From: an uncultured Paracoccaceae bacterium
GTDB lineage: Bacteria; Pseudomonadota; Alphaproteobacteria; Rhodobacterales; Rhodobacteraceae
Reading direction: 5' to 3'
Assembly (NCBI GenBank): GCA_947498985.1
Contig: CANMMF010000003.1
Coordinates: forward strand, 124,001-188,000
DNA length: 64,000 bases
A program made the position numbers and the translations under genes. Position 1 is the stretch's first letter. Every line of letters starts with the position of its first letter. This document shows positions 25,847-35,574 of this stretch, in pieces. The notes under the pieces were generated by a model. The model was not told the origin of the DNA, made no database searches, and saw nothing but the letters and a program-made list of their open reading frames with translations.

Positions 25847-26868
25847 AGCTCTCCCCGCGCGACGCCAACGCCTTTTTCGCCCGGCCCGACCCGCGCGCCG
25901 CGGGGCTTTTAATCTTCGGCGAGGACGCGATGCGCGTGGCGCTGAAACGGCAGGACGTGGTGGCCAATATCGTGGGGGCGGGGGCCGAAGAGGAAATGCG
26001 GCTGACCCGCATGTCCGGCGGCGATCTGCGCCGCGAACCGGCGCTCTTGCTTGACGCGATCAAGGCGCAGGGCTTTTTTCCCGGGCCGCGGGCGGTGCTG
26101 GTGGAAGAGGCCACCGACGGGCTGGCCAAGATCTTTGACGCGGCCCTCGCCGACTGGCGCGAGGGCGATGCCCAGATCGTTGCGACCGCGGGCCAGCTGA
26201 CCGCGCGCTCGGCCTTGCGCAAGCTGTTCGAGGGCGCAAAAAACGCCTATTCGGCCGCACTCTATAACGATCCGCCCAGCCGCGGCGAGATCGAGGCAGA
26301 GCTCGGGCGCGCCGGGCTGGCCGAGGTCGGGCAGGACGCGATGGCCACGCTCGAAGCGCTGGCGCGCGATCTCACGCCGGGCGATTTCCGCCAGACGCTG
26401 GAAAAGATCGCGCTTTACAAATTCGAGGACAGCGCGCCGCTGTCGGTCGATGAGGTGATGCTCAACGCGCCGGTCTCGATCGAGGCGGATATCGACGACA
26501 TCTTCCACGTGCTGGCCGAAGGCCGCAGCGCCGAGATCGCGCCGCTGATGCAACGGCTGAGCGCCCAGGGTGTGGCGCCGGTGACGCTGCTGATCATGGG
26601 CATGCGGCATTTCCGGGCGCTCTATGCCATCACCTCGGCGCCCGGCGGCGCGTCCCAGGGGATCGCCAGGCTGCGCCCGCCGATCTTCGGCCCGCGCCGC
26701 GACCGGATGTTGCGGCAGGCGCAGTCCTGGACTCCGGTCAAGCTGGAAACCGCGCTGGAAGTGCTGATGGACACCGATCTGAGCTTGCGCTCCGCGGGCC
26801 AGCGGGCCCCGGCGATGGCGCTTGTGGAACGGGCGTTTGTGCGCCTGGCCTATATCGCGAGACTGTAG
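25843..26868 (+). CDS. holA: DNA polymerase III delta subunit
   Basis: 341 residues, the clamp-loader subunit that opens the beta clamp. The HolA fold is recognised from LLIFGEDAMRVALKRQDVV, LLDAIKAQGFFPGPRAVLVEEATDGL, the collar region LTPGDFRQTLEKIALYK, and the C-terminal LLIMGMRHFRALYAI. The ATG overlaps the lptE stop. The length is normal. Confidence 0.94.
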   Translation: MKLSPRDANAFFARPDPRAAGLLIFGEDAMRVALKRQDVVANIVGAGAEEEMRLTRMSGGDLRREPALLLDAIKAQGFFPGPRAVLVEEATDGLAKIFDAALADWREGDAQIVATAGQLTARSALRKLFEGAKNAYSAALYNDPPSRGEIEAELGRAGLAEVGQDAMATLEALARDLTPGDFRQTLEKIALYKFEDSAPLSVDEVMLNAPVSIEADIDDIFHVLAEGRSAEIAPLMQRLSAQGVAPVTLLIMGMRHFRALYAITSAPGGASQGIARLRPPIFGPRRDRMLRQAQSWTPVKLETALEVLMDTDLSLRSAGQRAPAMALVERAFVRLAYIARL

Positions 26869-26881
26869 GGGGAGCCGCGCC

Positions 26882-27469
26882 ATGAGCTACACCATTGCGG
26901 GCCCAGGCAGGACACGCACGTTCCGGGTTCTGTGGATGCTGGAGGAGCTTGGCGTGCCTTACGAACATGCGCCTTTTGCGCCGCGCTCGGACGAGTTGCG
27001 CGCGCTGTCGCCGCCGGGCAAGGCGCCGGTGCTGCTGGACGGGGATGTGGTGATCCCCGACAGCACCGCCATCCTGACCTATCTGGCCGACAAGCATGGG
27101 CAGTTCACCGCGCAAGCGGGCACGCTTGCCCGCGCGCGGCAGGATGCCTGGACCTTCCGGGTGCTCGACGAGATCGAGGGGCCGCTCTGGACCGCGGCGA
27201 AACACAGCTTTGTGCTGCCGGAAGACGAGCGCGTGGCGGAGGTCAAACCGGCCTGCAAGGCGGACTATGCCCGCAGCCTTGCGGCGATCTGCGCCGAGAT
27301 GCCGGGCCTCTATCTCATGGGCGACGGGATTAGCGTGCCGGATTTTCTGCTCGCGCATTGCGGCGGCTGGGCGGTGAATGCGGGCTTTCCCGATCCGCCC
27401 GAGGCGTTTGCGACATATCTGGAGCGGATCCGCACCCGACCGGCATTTCAGCGCGCGGCGGCGCTTTGA
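26882..27469 (+). CDS. Glutathione S-transferase family protein
   Basis: 195 residues with an N-terminal thioredoxin-like domain (RTFRVLWMLEELGVPYEHAPF, then GKAPVLLDGDVVIPDSTAILTYLADK with the glutathione-contacting DS pair) and an all-helical C-terminal domain. Substrate is unknown. The ATG follows GGGGAG by a short gap, 13 bases after holA, so it probably belongs to the leuS operon. Confidence 0.87.
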   Translation: MSYTIAGPGRTRTFRVLWMLEELGVPYEHAPFAPRSDELRALSPPGKAPVLLDGDVVIPDSTAILTYLADKHGQFTAQAGTLARARQDAWTFRVLDEIEGPLWTAAKHSFVLPEDERVAEVKPACKADYARSLAAICAEMPGLYLMGDGISVPDFLLAHCGGWAVNAGFPDPPEAFATYLERIRTRPAFQRAAAL

Positions 27470-27471
27470 GC

Positions 27472-27522
27472 GGACGGGCGGGGTGACGCTCCGCCCTTCG
27501 GCGGTCGCCCCACCCGCCGTCC
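27472..27522. terminator. Nested GC-rich palindrome between convergent genes
   Basis: GGACGGGCGGGG pairs with CCCCACCCGCCGTCC around an inner GACGCTCCGCCC / GGCGGTCG hairpin. It lies exactly between the 3' ends of the GST gene and the leftward DUF1244 gene. It lacks a T-tract, so a transcription-stop role is inferred from position and structure only. Confidence 0.5.
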
Positions 27523-27529
27523 CGCAGGC

Positions 27530-27844
27530 TCAGGGCTTGTCGGTCACGTTTTCCCTGAACGCCTTTTCGAACGCCGCCTGCTTATCGGGGCTGGCCTCGG
27601 TCTGGTTCCCGGCGCGCCAGACGTCATAGGGCATGCCGTAGAACGCTTCGCGCCCCTCGGCCTTGTCCATCTCGATGCCGCGCGCGTTTGCGGCCTCCTG
27701 ATACCAGCGCGACAGGCAATTGCGGCAGAAGCCCGCAAGGTTCATCATGTCGATATTCTGCACATCCGGGCGGTCCTGCATCAGATGCTCCTGCAGGCGG
27801 CGGAAGGCGGCGGCTTCGATCTCGAGGCGGGTCTGGTCGTCCAT
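27530..27844 (-). CDS. DUF1244 family protein
   Basis: A 104-residue cytoplasmic protein of the DUF1244 family, common in alphaproteobacteria. Signatures are AAAFRRLQEHLMQDRPDVQNIDMMNLAGFCRNCLSRWY and REAFYGMPYDVWR. The two close cysteines in FCRNCLS and the helical composition are characteristic; the biochemical role is unknown. It follows N-formylglutamate amidohydrolase by 52 bases on the same strand, a pairing suggestive of one transcript. Confidence 0.9.
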   Translation of the reverse strand: MDDQTRLEIEAAAFRRLQEHLMQDRPDVQNIDMMNLAGFCRNCLSRWYQEAANARGIEMDKAEGREAFYGMPYDVWRAGNQTEASPDKQAAFEKAFRENVTDKP

Positions 27845-27896
27845 CAGTCTCTCTCCTGTTGGGGTCAGGTCTTCTGGGCATATAGGCAGCGGCGCG

Positions 27897-28634
27897 CTAT
27901 TCGGGAACCTCTGCCAGCGCGGCCTCGAGCATCGGTGCCAGCCGTTCGCCCCAGGCCGCCTGGTGCGGCGCGGAGCCGATCAGGTCGTTGCGCAGCTCGA
28001 TCAGCGTGTTGAGACGTCCGTGATGCAGCGCGTGGCGGTCGATCGTGTCGCCCGGCAGATGGCCCGCATACGGCTCGTTGCGCCCCACGGTCAGATCGGG
28101 CTCGGCGCTCAGATGCGCGATCAGCGGATCCGACAGCCGCCTGTCCCAGGCGTGCAGGATGCCGATATGCCAGGGCCGCGACGGGCGGCTGCGCAATTGC
28201 CGGGTAAAGCTGTGCACCGCCACAATCGCGGTGTCGTCGCGCCGGGCGGCCAGCGCCTCGAGCGCCACGTGATAGGGGCGGTAATAGGCGTCGAGGCGGC
28301 GCTCTTTCTCGGTGGCATCCGCCGCGCGGTTGCCGGGAATCACCGACCCGTCATAGACCCGCATCAGCAAGGTCGGATCGTCCTCGCCGCGATTGGGGTC
28401 GATGACCAGCCGCGAAAACTCGGTCCGGATCACCGGCGCGCCCAGTGCGGCGCCAAGCGCCTCGGCAACGCCCGCCGCGCCGACATCAAAGGCGATGTGC
28501 CGCGCCATGTCCGCATCGGGCAGGCCCAGTGTGCCGCCGAGGTCTGGCGGCACGGTATTGGTGGCGTGATCGCAGACGATAAGAAAGCGGCTGTCGCGCT
28601 CCGCCCCGATCACGGTGAAGGGTGAATATGTCAT
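27897..28634 (-). CDS. N-formylglutamate amidohydrolase family protein
   Basis: A 245-residue zinc hydrolase of the N-formylglutamate deformylase family (last step of one histidine-degradation route). FLIVCDHATNTVP near residue 19 and IVAVHSFTRQLRSRP near 136 carry the presumed metal-binding acids and histidines; FSRLVIDPNRGEDDP is a family block. No hut genes are near, so a more general amidohydrolase role is possible. The start at MTYSPFTV avoids a long basic leader. It is divergent from pyk. Confidence 0.87.
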   Translation of the reverse strand: MTYSPFTVIGAERDSRFLIVCDHATNTVPPDLGGTLGLPDADMARHIAFDVGAAGVAEALGAALGAPVIRTEFSRLVIDPNRGEDDPTLLMRVYDGSVIPGNRAADATEKERRLDAYYRPYHVALEALAARRDDTAIVAVHSFTRQLRSRPSRPWHIGILHAWDRRLSDPLIAHLSAEPDLTVGRNEPYAGHLPGDTIDRHALHHGRLNTLIELRNDLIGSAPHQAAWGERLAPMLEAALAEVPE

Positions 28635-28770
28635 CGCACTGTCATTGCGCGGGTGCGAAAGATAGGCAAGAGCGCGCGGAGCGTTTGCAGTCCGGCAGGG
28701 CAAGTGTTAGCGGTACCGCCGAACATGACGCCCCGTCAGAGCATCGGACGGGGGACCCAAGGGGGCAAAG

Positions 28771-30216
<1,446 letters not shown>

Positions 30217-30240
30217 TCTCGACGCAGAGTCGAGGTTGTT
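30217..30240 (+). terminator. Possible terminator after pyk
   Basis: A short CTCGAC / GTCGAG stem with a 5-base loop, followed by GTTGTT. Weak T-tract. It may only attenuate transcription into the following small gene. Confidence 0.4.
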
Positions 30241-30254
30241 CGTGAGGTGGCGAC

Positions 30255-30476
30255 GTGGATCCTGATACCTCCCTTGTGCTTGGGCTGATCCTGGGCGTGC
30301 TGTCCATTCCGGCGATTGTCTCGTCCTTCGCGGACGGGCGCTCGCCGCGGGTCGCGGCCATCGTGCTGATCGTGGCCGGTGGATTGCTGGTCTACGCGAT
30401 CAACTCCAAGGAAAGCGGCTACCGGGTTCAGGACATTCCGCCGACGGTCTACCGCGTGTTGGGCAGATTCTTCTGA
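30255..30476 (+). CDS. Small two-helix membrane protein
   Basis: 73 residues beginning at GTG. It has two hydrophobic helices: SLVLGLILGVLSIPAIVSSFA (about 6-26) and VAAIVLIVAGGLLVYAI (about 33-49). The linker DGRSPR and the tail (VQDIPPTVYRVLGRFF) are polar. The frame sits 38 bases after pyk with a plausible GAGGTGG site. I do not recognise a named family. Position suggests cotranscription with pyk. Confidence 0.6.
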   Translation: MDPDTSLVLGLILGVLSIPAIVSSFADGRSPRVAAIVLIVAGGLLVYAINSKESGYRVQDIPPTVYRVLGRFF

Positions 30477-30598
30477 ATTCGCCCGCGGCGGGCTTGCCAA
30501 GCTGACGCTCTCCCCCTAAAAGCCGCCTCTGATCCGCGCGGCCGGCCCAGGTGGCATGCCGAGTCGCGCGTATAGGGTCGAAGCAGAAGGAGACCGAA

Positions 30599-30799
30599 AT
30601 GCCCAAGATGAAGACGAAATCGAGCGCCAAGAAGCGCTTCAAGGTGACCGCCACCGGCAAGGTGATGGGTGGCCAGGCCGGCAAGCGCCACGGCATGATC
30701 AAGCGCACCAAGAAATTCATTCGCGACGCGCGCGGCACCACGGTGCTGAGCGAGCCCGATGCCAAGATCATCAAGGGCTTCATGCCCTACGACCGCTAA
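30599..30799 (+). CDS. rpmI: 50S ribosomal protein L35
   Basis: A 66-residue, very basic ribosomal protein with the L35 signature [17 protein letters not shown] and [27 protein letters not shown] lies eight bases before the ATG; the longer frame has no support. It sits 14 bases before rplT. infC, often upstream of rpmI in other bacteria, is absent here. Confidence 0.97.
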   Translation: MPKMKTKSSAKKRFKVTATGKVMGGQAGKRHGMIKRTKKFIRDARGTTVLSEPDAKIIKGFMPYDR

Positions 30800-30813
30800 G
30801 AGGAGGATCGCAC

Positions 30814-31179
30814 ATGTCCCGAGTCAAAGGCGGAACCGTCACCCACGCGCGCCACAAGAAGGTCATCAAGGCCGCCAAGGGCTATTATGGCCGTCGCAAG
30901 AACACCTTCAGGGTGGCCGCACAGGCCGTCGACAAGGCCAACCAATACGCCACGCGCGACCGCAAGAACCGCAAGCGCAGCTTCCGCGCGCTGTGGATCC
31001 AGCGGATCAATGCCGCCGTGCGCAGCCATGACGAGGCGCTGACCTATTCGCGCTTCATCAACGGTCTGACGCTGGCCGGCATCGAGGTGGACCGCAAGGT
31101 GCTGGCCGATCTCGCCGTGCACGAGCCCGAAGCGTTCGGCGCCATTGTGGAGCAGGCCAAGGGCGCGCTGCCCGCGTAA
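30814..31179 (+). CDS. rplT: 50S ribosomal protein L20
   Basis: A 121-residue basic protein that binds 23S rRNA early in 50S assembly. It shows [30 protein letters not shown] and [22 protein letters not shown] sits just before the ATG. A strong terminator follows, closing the rpmI-rplT operon. Confidence 0.97.
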   Translation: MSRVKGGTVTHARHKKVIKAAKGYYGRRKNTFRVAAQAVDKANQYATRDRKNRKRSFRALWIQRINAAVRSHDEALTYSRFINGLTLAGIEVDRKVLADLAVHEPEAFGAIVEQAKGALPA

Positions 31180-31210
31180 ATCTTTGCGTCCGGGTTGCCG
31201 GAGCGAGAGA

Positions 31211-31240
31211 GGCCGTCCCCTTGGGGGGCGGCCTTTTTCT
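31211..31240 (+). terminator. Rho-independent terminator after rplT
   Basis: GGCCGTCCCC pairs with GGGGGCGGCC around a TT-containing loop, followed by TTTTTCTTG. Confidence 0.92.
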
Positions 31241-31297
31241 TGCGTCTGGCGGGTGGTGAGGGGCGGCGCTGTTTTGCGTCGGAAGGGATCTGGTATC

Positions 31298-31409
31298 GGA
31301 TCGCCGTTGGCGATCCGACCGGCGCGCGCCCTGCGGGCGCGCGAAGAGGGGGGCGCTGCCCCCCGCCGCCGTAGGCGGCGCCCCCCGAAGTATTTCAGAA
31401 CCAGAGAAG
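31298..31409 (+). repeat. G/C-hairpin intergenic repeat, copy 2
   Basis: The longest copy. It contains GGATCGCC / GGCGATCC as in copy 1, then a CGCGCGCCC / GGGCGCGCG hairpin, GGGGGGCGCTGCCCCCC, a GCCGCC / GGCGGC hairpin, and GAAGTATTTCAGAACCAGAG. Together with the preceding terminator it fills the gap between rplT and the convergent acpS. Confidence 0.82.
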
Positions 31410-31500
31410 CCCCCTGAGGCGGCGCGACAATGGTGCGGGGGGCTATATCGGGCGGTTGCTGGTTTGTGTGGTGCGCGGGGACAAGCGCGCGGTCCGGATG

Positions 31501-31905
31501 TCAGGAGGCGACGGGCCGCGCCTCGATCACCACGAAGGCCTGCGCCCAGGGGTGATCATCGGTCAGCGTCACGTGGATAATCGCCTCATGGCCATCCGGT
31601 GTCATCGCGTCCAGGCGCTCTTTCGCCCAGCCGGTGACCTGCATCACCGGCTGCCCGCTGCGCAGGTTGCTCACCGCCATGTCCTTCCACGCGATCCCCA
31701 TGCGCAGCCCGGTTCCGAGCGCCTTTGAGCAGGCCTCTTTCGCCGCCCAGCGTTTGGCATAAGTGCCCGCGACGTCGGCGCGACGCTCGGCCTTGCGTTG
31801 CTCGACCTCGGTGAACACGCGATTGCGGAACCGGTCGCCGAAGCGGTCCAGCGTGCCCTGGATACGCTCGATATTGGCCAGATCGGTGCCGATGCCCAGG
31901 ATCAT
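31501..31905 (-). CDS. acpS: Holo-[acyl-carrier-protein] synthase
   Basis: A 134-residue enzyme that transfers 4'-phosphopantetheine from CoA to acyl carrier protein. [15 protein letters not shown] carries the metal-binding aspartate (D8), and [17 protein letters not shown] supplies the second metal acid and the catalytic region. The start was set at MILGIG; the upstream frame is antisense-like shadow through the hydrolase gene. It is the last gene of the leftward rpoZ-rsh-pdxJ block. The lepB-rnc-era genes that commonly follow are not here. Confidence 0.95.
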   Translation of the reverse strand: MILGIGTDLANIERIQGTLDRFGDRFRNRVFTEVEQRKAERRADVAGTYAKRWAAKEACSKALGTGLRMGIAWKDMAVSNLRSGQPVMQVTGWAKERLDAMTPDGHEAIIHVTLTDDHPWAQAFVVIEARPVAS

Positions 31906-31916
31906 GTCATGCTCTT

Positions 31917-33368
31917 TCACGCCGCGATGAGCGGGAAACTTACGCCCAAAGCCCAGGCCAGCACCAGACCCAGCGCGAGCCCGGCCGTCAGCGGGCCGGA
32001 TCGGGCTGAAAAAGCCCGCCCCATCACTCCCATGGTGAGCCAGAAAAGTATAATCACCGGCGCGATCATCAGAAGGAAGAACAACCCTTCGAAATCGAGC
32101 GCCACAGCAATCCCGAGCGAGGCGATAAACGCGAGCCGGGCGCAGAGGCGGTGCCAGAGCGGCGCGCCATGGGCCAGCCAGGCATCCGCCAGCATGAAAG
32201 GCACCGCGCCAATGGCGAGCGCCGCGATGATCCAGAGCCGGTCCGGGGTCGGCCAGAAATTGGCGCCGTAGCGGTCGAGCGCGAAGCCGAAGACCCCCAG
32301 CGCCCAGACGAGCAGCAGGGCTGCGGCGCGCAGGGAAGGGCGCGCGGGGCGGGGGCGACGGCGCCAGAGCAGGACCAGCTGAACGAGGCCATAAAGCGCC
32401 AGATGCAAGGCCAGATAATCGGCCACCAGAACAGGCAGCAGACGGGTGTCCGGAAGCGCGGCCAGCAGCGGGGCCGCAAGCGCGGGCAGGATCGTTGCGG
32501 TGGCGAGCTCCGTTGCGCGCAGCGGGGCCGGGGGCGCTGCGCCGCGCGGCACCAACCGCGCCACAACCGGCGACAGCGCCGTGATCGCCGCGAGAAGCGC
32601 CAGCAAGGCCCATCCGGTCGGCGGCACCGCGGCAGTGCCGCCGCGCTCGAAATGGTCGTTCATCCACGCAAGCGCCGCCCGTTGACCTTCACGCGAATGC
32701 AGGATCGAGACATGCTCGCTCCAGGGCGCAAGGATCGCGCGGCGGGTGACGCCGCCCTGTGACACGGTCTGTCCGAAATCCGCCGCCGTATCGACCATGC
32801 GCACGGCGTCCTGCGCAAATCCCGCCAGCCCGCTCTCCCAGGCGCCGGCGATCAGCAGAAGCGAGGCCGGAGCGTCCGTAGTGATGGCGTTCGAGAAGGC
32901 AGAGAGCAGAACCAGCGGCCCGACCGCGTCGGCCTCAATCGCCACGCGCACAAGGATATCCGTAGCCATGGAGTGGCCGAGCAACGCCACCGGCGCACCG
33001 TGCCGGTCGGCGGCATGCTCCAGGACGGTGAGCGTCTGCGCCACCAGCAGACGTGTGGTGCCGTCGATCGCCGTCAGATCCCCCGACATCGGCTGCGGAT
33101 GCCGCCCATGGCCTTCAAAATCAAAGAGATAGACGTTGTAGCCAGCCCGGGCGAGCGTCTGGCCATAGGCCAACATCATCTGGCGCGACCCGGCAAAGCC
33201 ATGGGCCACGACGATGGCGGGCCCGTCGGGGGCGCCATGCAGGTAAGTGACCGGGGTCGGCCCCACATGCAGGGCCTCGAACCGCAGATCGCCGCGCGCG
33301 CATTCCAGTACCCAGAGCGCCCAGGCCATCAGGCCCAGGGCGGCCAGCGCCAGAAGGCTCTGACGCAT
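31917..33368 (-). CDS. Alpha/beta-hydrolase fused to a polytopic membrane domain
   Basis: 483 residues. After one N-terminal membrane helix ([17 protein letters not shown]), residues about 40-245 form an alpha/beta hydrolase: [13 protein letters not shown] (oxyanion loop), LGHSMATDI with the nucleophile serine near 150, and SEHVSILHS with the likely catalytic histidine. From about 255 to the end there are roughly seven or eight hydrophobic helices with short charged linkers. The natural substrate is unknown; a lipid or envelope ester is plausible. It overlaps the preceding gene (TGATG) and ends 11 bases before acpS. Confidence 0.75.
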   Translation of the reverse strand: MRQSLLALAALGLMAWALWVLECARGDLRFEALHVGPTPVTYLHGAPDGPAIVVAHGFAGSRQMMLAYGQTLARAGYNVYLFDFEGHGRHPQPMSGDLTAIDGTTRLLVAQTLTVLEHAADRHGAPVALLGHSMATDILVRVAIEADAVGPLVLLSAFSNAITTDAPASLLLIAGAWESGLAGFAQDAVRMVDTAADFGQTVSQGGVTRRAILAPWSEHVSILHSREGQRAALAWMNDHFERGGTAAVPPTGWALLALLAAITALSPVVARLVPRGAAPPAPLRATELATATILPALAAPLLAALPDTRLLPVLVADYLALHLALYGLVQLVLLWRRRPRPARPSLRAAALLLVWALGVFGFALDRYGANFWPTPDRLWIIAALAIGAVPFMLADAWLAHGAPLWHRLCARLAFIASLGIAVALDFEGLFFLLMIAPVIILFWLTMGVMGRAFSARSGPLTAGLALGLVLAWALGVSFPLIAA

Positions 33369-33823
33369 CAGGGCATCAGCCGCGGAGTGATTTCGCCGGT
33401 GGCCTGGTTGAGCGTGACATGCAGCATCCGATCCTGTGGGGTGTCGCTTTCAAAGACCTGAACGCGCAGCGTAAAGCCGAGCCCGGTGGCCGGGTCGTAT
33501 TCGGCGGTCATGTCGGTGATGTCGACAAGCGCGAAGCCCATGCCGTTCATGCCCACCAGCTTGCATTGCCGGTCGCCCAGCTCGTCATAAGGCGGCGAGA
33601 GCAGCAGCAGGTAGAACGCGGCGGCTGCGGGTTCGAGCACGTCGATTGCGGCGATGCGGGTGGCACCGTTGGAGAAGGTGCGGGTGTGATCCTCCCACGG
33701 CTCGATCAGGTTGCGCGCCGAGGCCTGCCAGTCGCAATCGATGACGTCCTGCGCCAGGGTTTGCGTGCCGGTCAGGCAGAGCGCGGCCAGAATGGCGGCT
33801 TTGAGCGGGGTCGGTTGCATCAT
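33368..33823 (-). CDS. Exported protein of unknown function
   Basis: 151 residues, starting at the first of two adjacent ATGs, with AGGAG seven bases upstream. Residues 1-24 look like a signal peptide (AAILAALCLTGTQTLAQ, cleaved before DVIDC). The mature protein has two cysteines (VIDCDWQ, DRQCKLV) that could form a disulfide, and mostly beta-strand patterning. I recognise no family. It is coupled to the hydrolase gene by a TGATG overlap, so the two proteins may act together in the periplasm. Confidence 0.65.
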   Translation of the reverse strand: MMQPTPLKAAILAALCLTGTQTLAQDVIDCDWQASARNLIEPWEDHTRTFSNGATRIAAIDVLEPAAAAFYLLLLSPPYDELGDRQCKLVGMNGMGFALVDITDMTAEYDPATGLGFTLRVQVFESDTPQDRMLHVTLNQATGEITPRLMP

Positions 33824-33939
33824 GGCGGAACTCCTGGCCATCGGGTCTGAGCCGAATATAGGGCAAACGCCGTGGAGGCACATCCGTCGCGGCCTTTGTT
33901 CGAAGCGGCTGAGGACCTCTGCGGCTCAGCCATCAGAGC

Positions 33940-34040
33940 GCCTGACGAAATACCCGATACATCGCCTGTCACGTAACGCGTTGAAATTGTTGATTTCAGG
34001 CGGCGTTGTGCGGTTCAGGTTTTTTTGCATGGCGCTTTAG
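33940..34040. repeat. 100-bp dispersed repeat, copy B
   Basis: Near-copy of 12037-12136 in the same orientation, differing at scattered bases and one extra T. It lies between pdxJ and the exported-protein gene, at the boundary of two genes not usually found between pdxJ and acpS. Confidence 0.8.
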
Positions 34041-34052
34041 CCGACAGAGGCG

Positions 34053-34805
34053 TCAGGCGCGGGCCTCCTCCATCAGTTGGCGCATCTGCTGGATTGCGGG
34101 TTCCAGCCCCAGAAAGATCGCCTCTCCGATGATGAAATGGCCGATATTGAGCTCCATCACTTCGGGGAAGGCGGCGACCGGCTGGACGGTGTCGTAGGTC
34201 AGCCCGTGCCCGGCATGCACTTCGAGCCCGAGCCCGTGCGCGTAGCGGGACATGTCGCGCAGGCGGTCAAGCTCCGCGTCGCGCTCCGCGATGCGGCCTT
34301 CGGCATGGGCGTCGCAATAGGCGCCGGTATGCAGCTCGATCACCTGCGCGCCGATGCGGTGGGCGGCGTCGATCTGGCGCTGGTCGGCGGCGATGAAGAT
34401 CGACACCCGGCAGCCCGCCTCGCGCAGCGGCGCGATGAAATGCGCCAGGTGGTTTTCCTCGCGCGCCACTTCCAGACCGCCTTCGGTGGTGCGCTCCTCG
34501 CGGCGTTCGGGCACGATGCAGACCGCATGCGGCTTGTGGCGCAGCGCGATGGCCTGCATCTCGGGGGTGGCGGCCATCTCGAAATTGAGCGGCACCGTCA
34601 GCACCTCCATCAGACCGTCGATATCGGCATCCGAGATGTGGCGGCGGTCTTCGCGCAGATGGGCGGTGATGCCGTCGGCGCCTGCCGCCTCGGCGATGCG
34701 CGCGGCGCGCAGCGGGTCGGGATAGGCGCCGCCGCGGGCGTTCCGCACGGTGGCGACATGGTCGATATTCACGCCCAGGCGCAGGCGTCCGGCAAAGTCC
34801 GTCAT
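34053..34805 (-). CDS. pdxJ: Pyridoxine 5'-phosphate synthase
   Basis: A 250-residue TIM-barrel enzyme of the DXP-dependent vitamin B6 pathway that condenses 1-deoxyxylulose 5-phosphate with 3-amino-2-oxopropyl phosphate. [18 protein letters not shown] at the N-terminus (catalytic His), [14 protein letters not shown] and HAGHGLTYD with [12 protein letters not shown] near the C-terminus are present. It lies in a leftward block after rsh and DUF2062, as in other Rhodobacterales. Confidence 0.97.
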   Translation of the reverse strand: MTDFAGRLRLGVNIDHVATVRNARGGAYPDPLRAARIAEAAGADGITAHLREDRRHISDADIDGLMEVLTVPLNFEMAATPEMQAIALRHKPHAVCIVPERREERTTEGGLEVAREENHLAHFIAPLREAGCRVSIFIAADQRQIDAAHRIGAQVIELHTGAYCDAHAEGRIAERDAELDRLRDMSRYAHGLGLEVHAGHGLTYDTVQPVAAFPEVMELNIGHFIIGEAIFLGLEPAIQQMRQLMEEARA

Positions 34806-34918
34806 GATGTCCTCGCGGTCAAGATACCGCGAAACTAGACCGCGGTTGCGTCCCGGGAAACCGCTTTTTGATCAAATTCCGAAATTGCGGTCGATGACCG
34901 GCGCAGAACAGCGAGGGA

Positions 34919-35518
34919 TCACTCGGCCTGGCTGCCTTCCTTGCGCTTCTTCTTGAGCACGGCGAGGCGGGCCTTGATCGCACCCTTGCGCCGGTTCTGG
35001 TAGGCGGTGATCAGCGGCAGCGACACGTAATAGGCGGCGATGCCTGCCGCGAGCCCGGGCAGGATGCCGCCGATCATGTAGGGGTAGAAGACCTCGTCGT
35101 AAAAGATCTGCAGATCGCTCCAGTCCGCATCGGCATCGGTGAAGACCGCCTTCATCGCATCCGACAGATCGCGGCCCGCCTCGCCGAACTTGTCGAGCAG
35201 CCCGCCATGTTCGGGATCGCGCTCGATGCCCAGCAGCCAGTAGCCGGTGTTGAGCGCGACGATGCCGATGGGCAGGTAGGTCAGCGGGTTGCCGAAGAAC
35301 GTGGCCAGCAGCGCGGCGACGATATTGCCGCGCAAAAGCCAGGCAAGCCCGGCGGAGATCAGGAAATGCAGCCCGTAAAACGGGGTGAAGGTGGTGAAGA
35401 CGCCGACAAAAATCCCGCGCGCGATCCGGTGCGGCGGGTCGGGCAGGCGGCGCAGACGATACTTGACGTAACGCGCGGCACGGCCCCAGCCGCCACGCGG
35501 CCAAAGAAGCTCCAGCAC
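34919..35518 (-). CDS. DUF2062 membrane protein (start uncertain)
   Basis: At least 199 residues with the DUF2062 pattern: PPHRIARGIFVGVFTTFTPFYGLHFLIS, then a second membrane pair and a lysine-rich cytoplasmic tail (KARLAVLKKKRKEGSQAE). Role unknown. The coordinates use a GTG at 35518. However, the frame continues upstream with FRRRDRRPLWRIV, which matches the usual family N-terminus, and no ATG, GTG or TTG precedes it before the rsh stop. An AAGGA box eight bases before an ATC codon at 35557 suggests translation may begin there. It follows rsh closely. Confidence 0.83.
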   Translation of the reverse strand: MLELLWPRGGWGRAARYVKYRLRRLPDPPHRIARGIFVGVFTTFTPFYGLHFLISAGLAWLLRGNIVAALLATFFGNPLTYLPIGIVALNTGYWLLGIERDPEHGGLLDKFGEAGRDLSDAMKAVFTDADADWSDLQIFYDEVFYPYMIGGILPGLAAGIAAYYVSLPLITAYQNRRKGAIKARLAVLKKKRKEGSQAE

Positions 35519-35574
35519 AATCCGCCAGAGAGGTCGTCTGTCGCGCCGTCTGAAGATACGCCTTGTCCTTTTTG

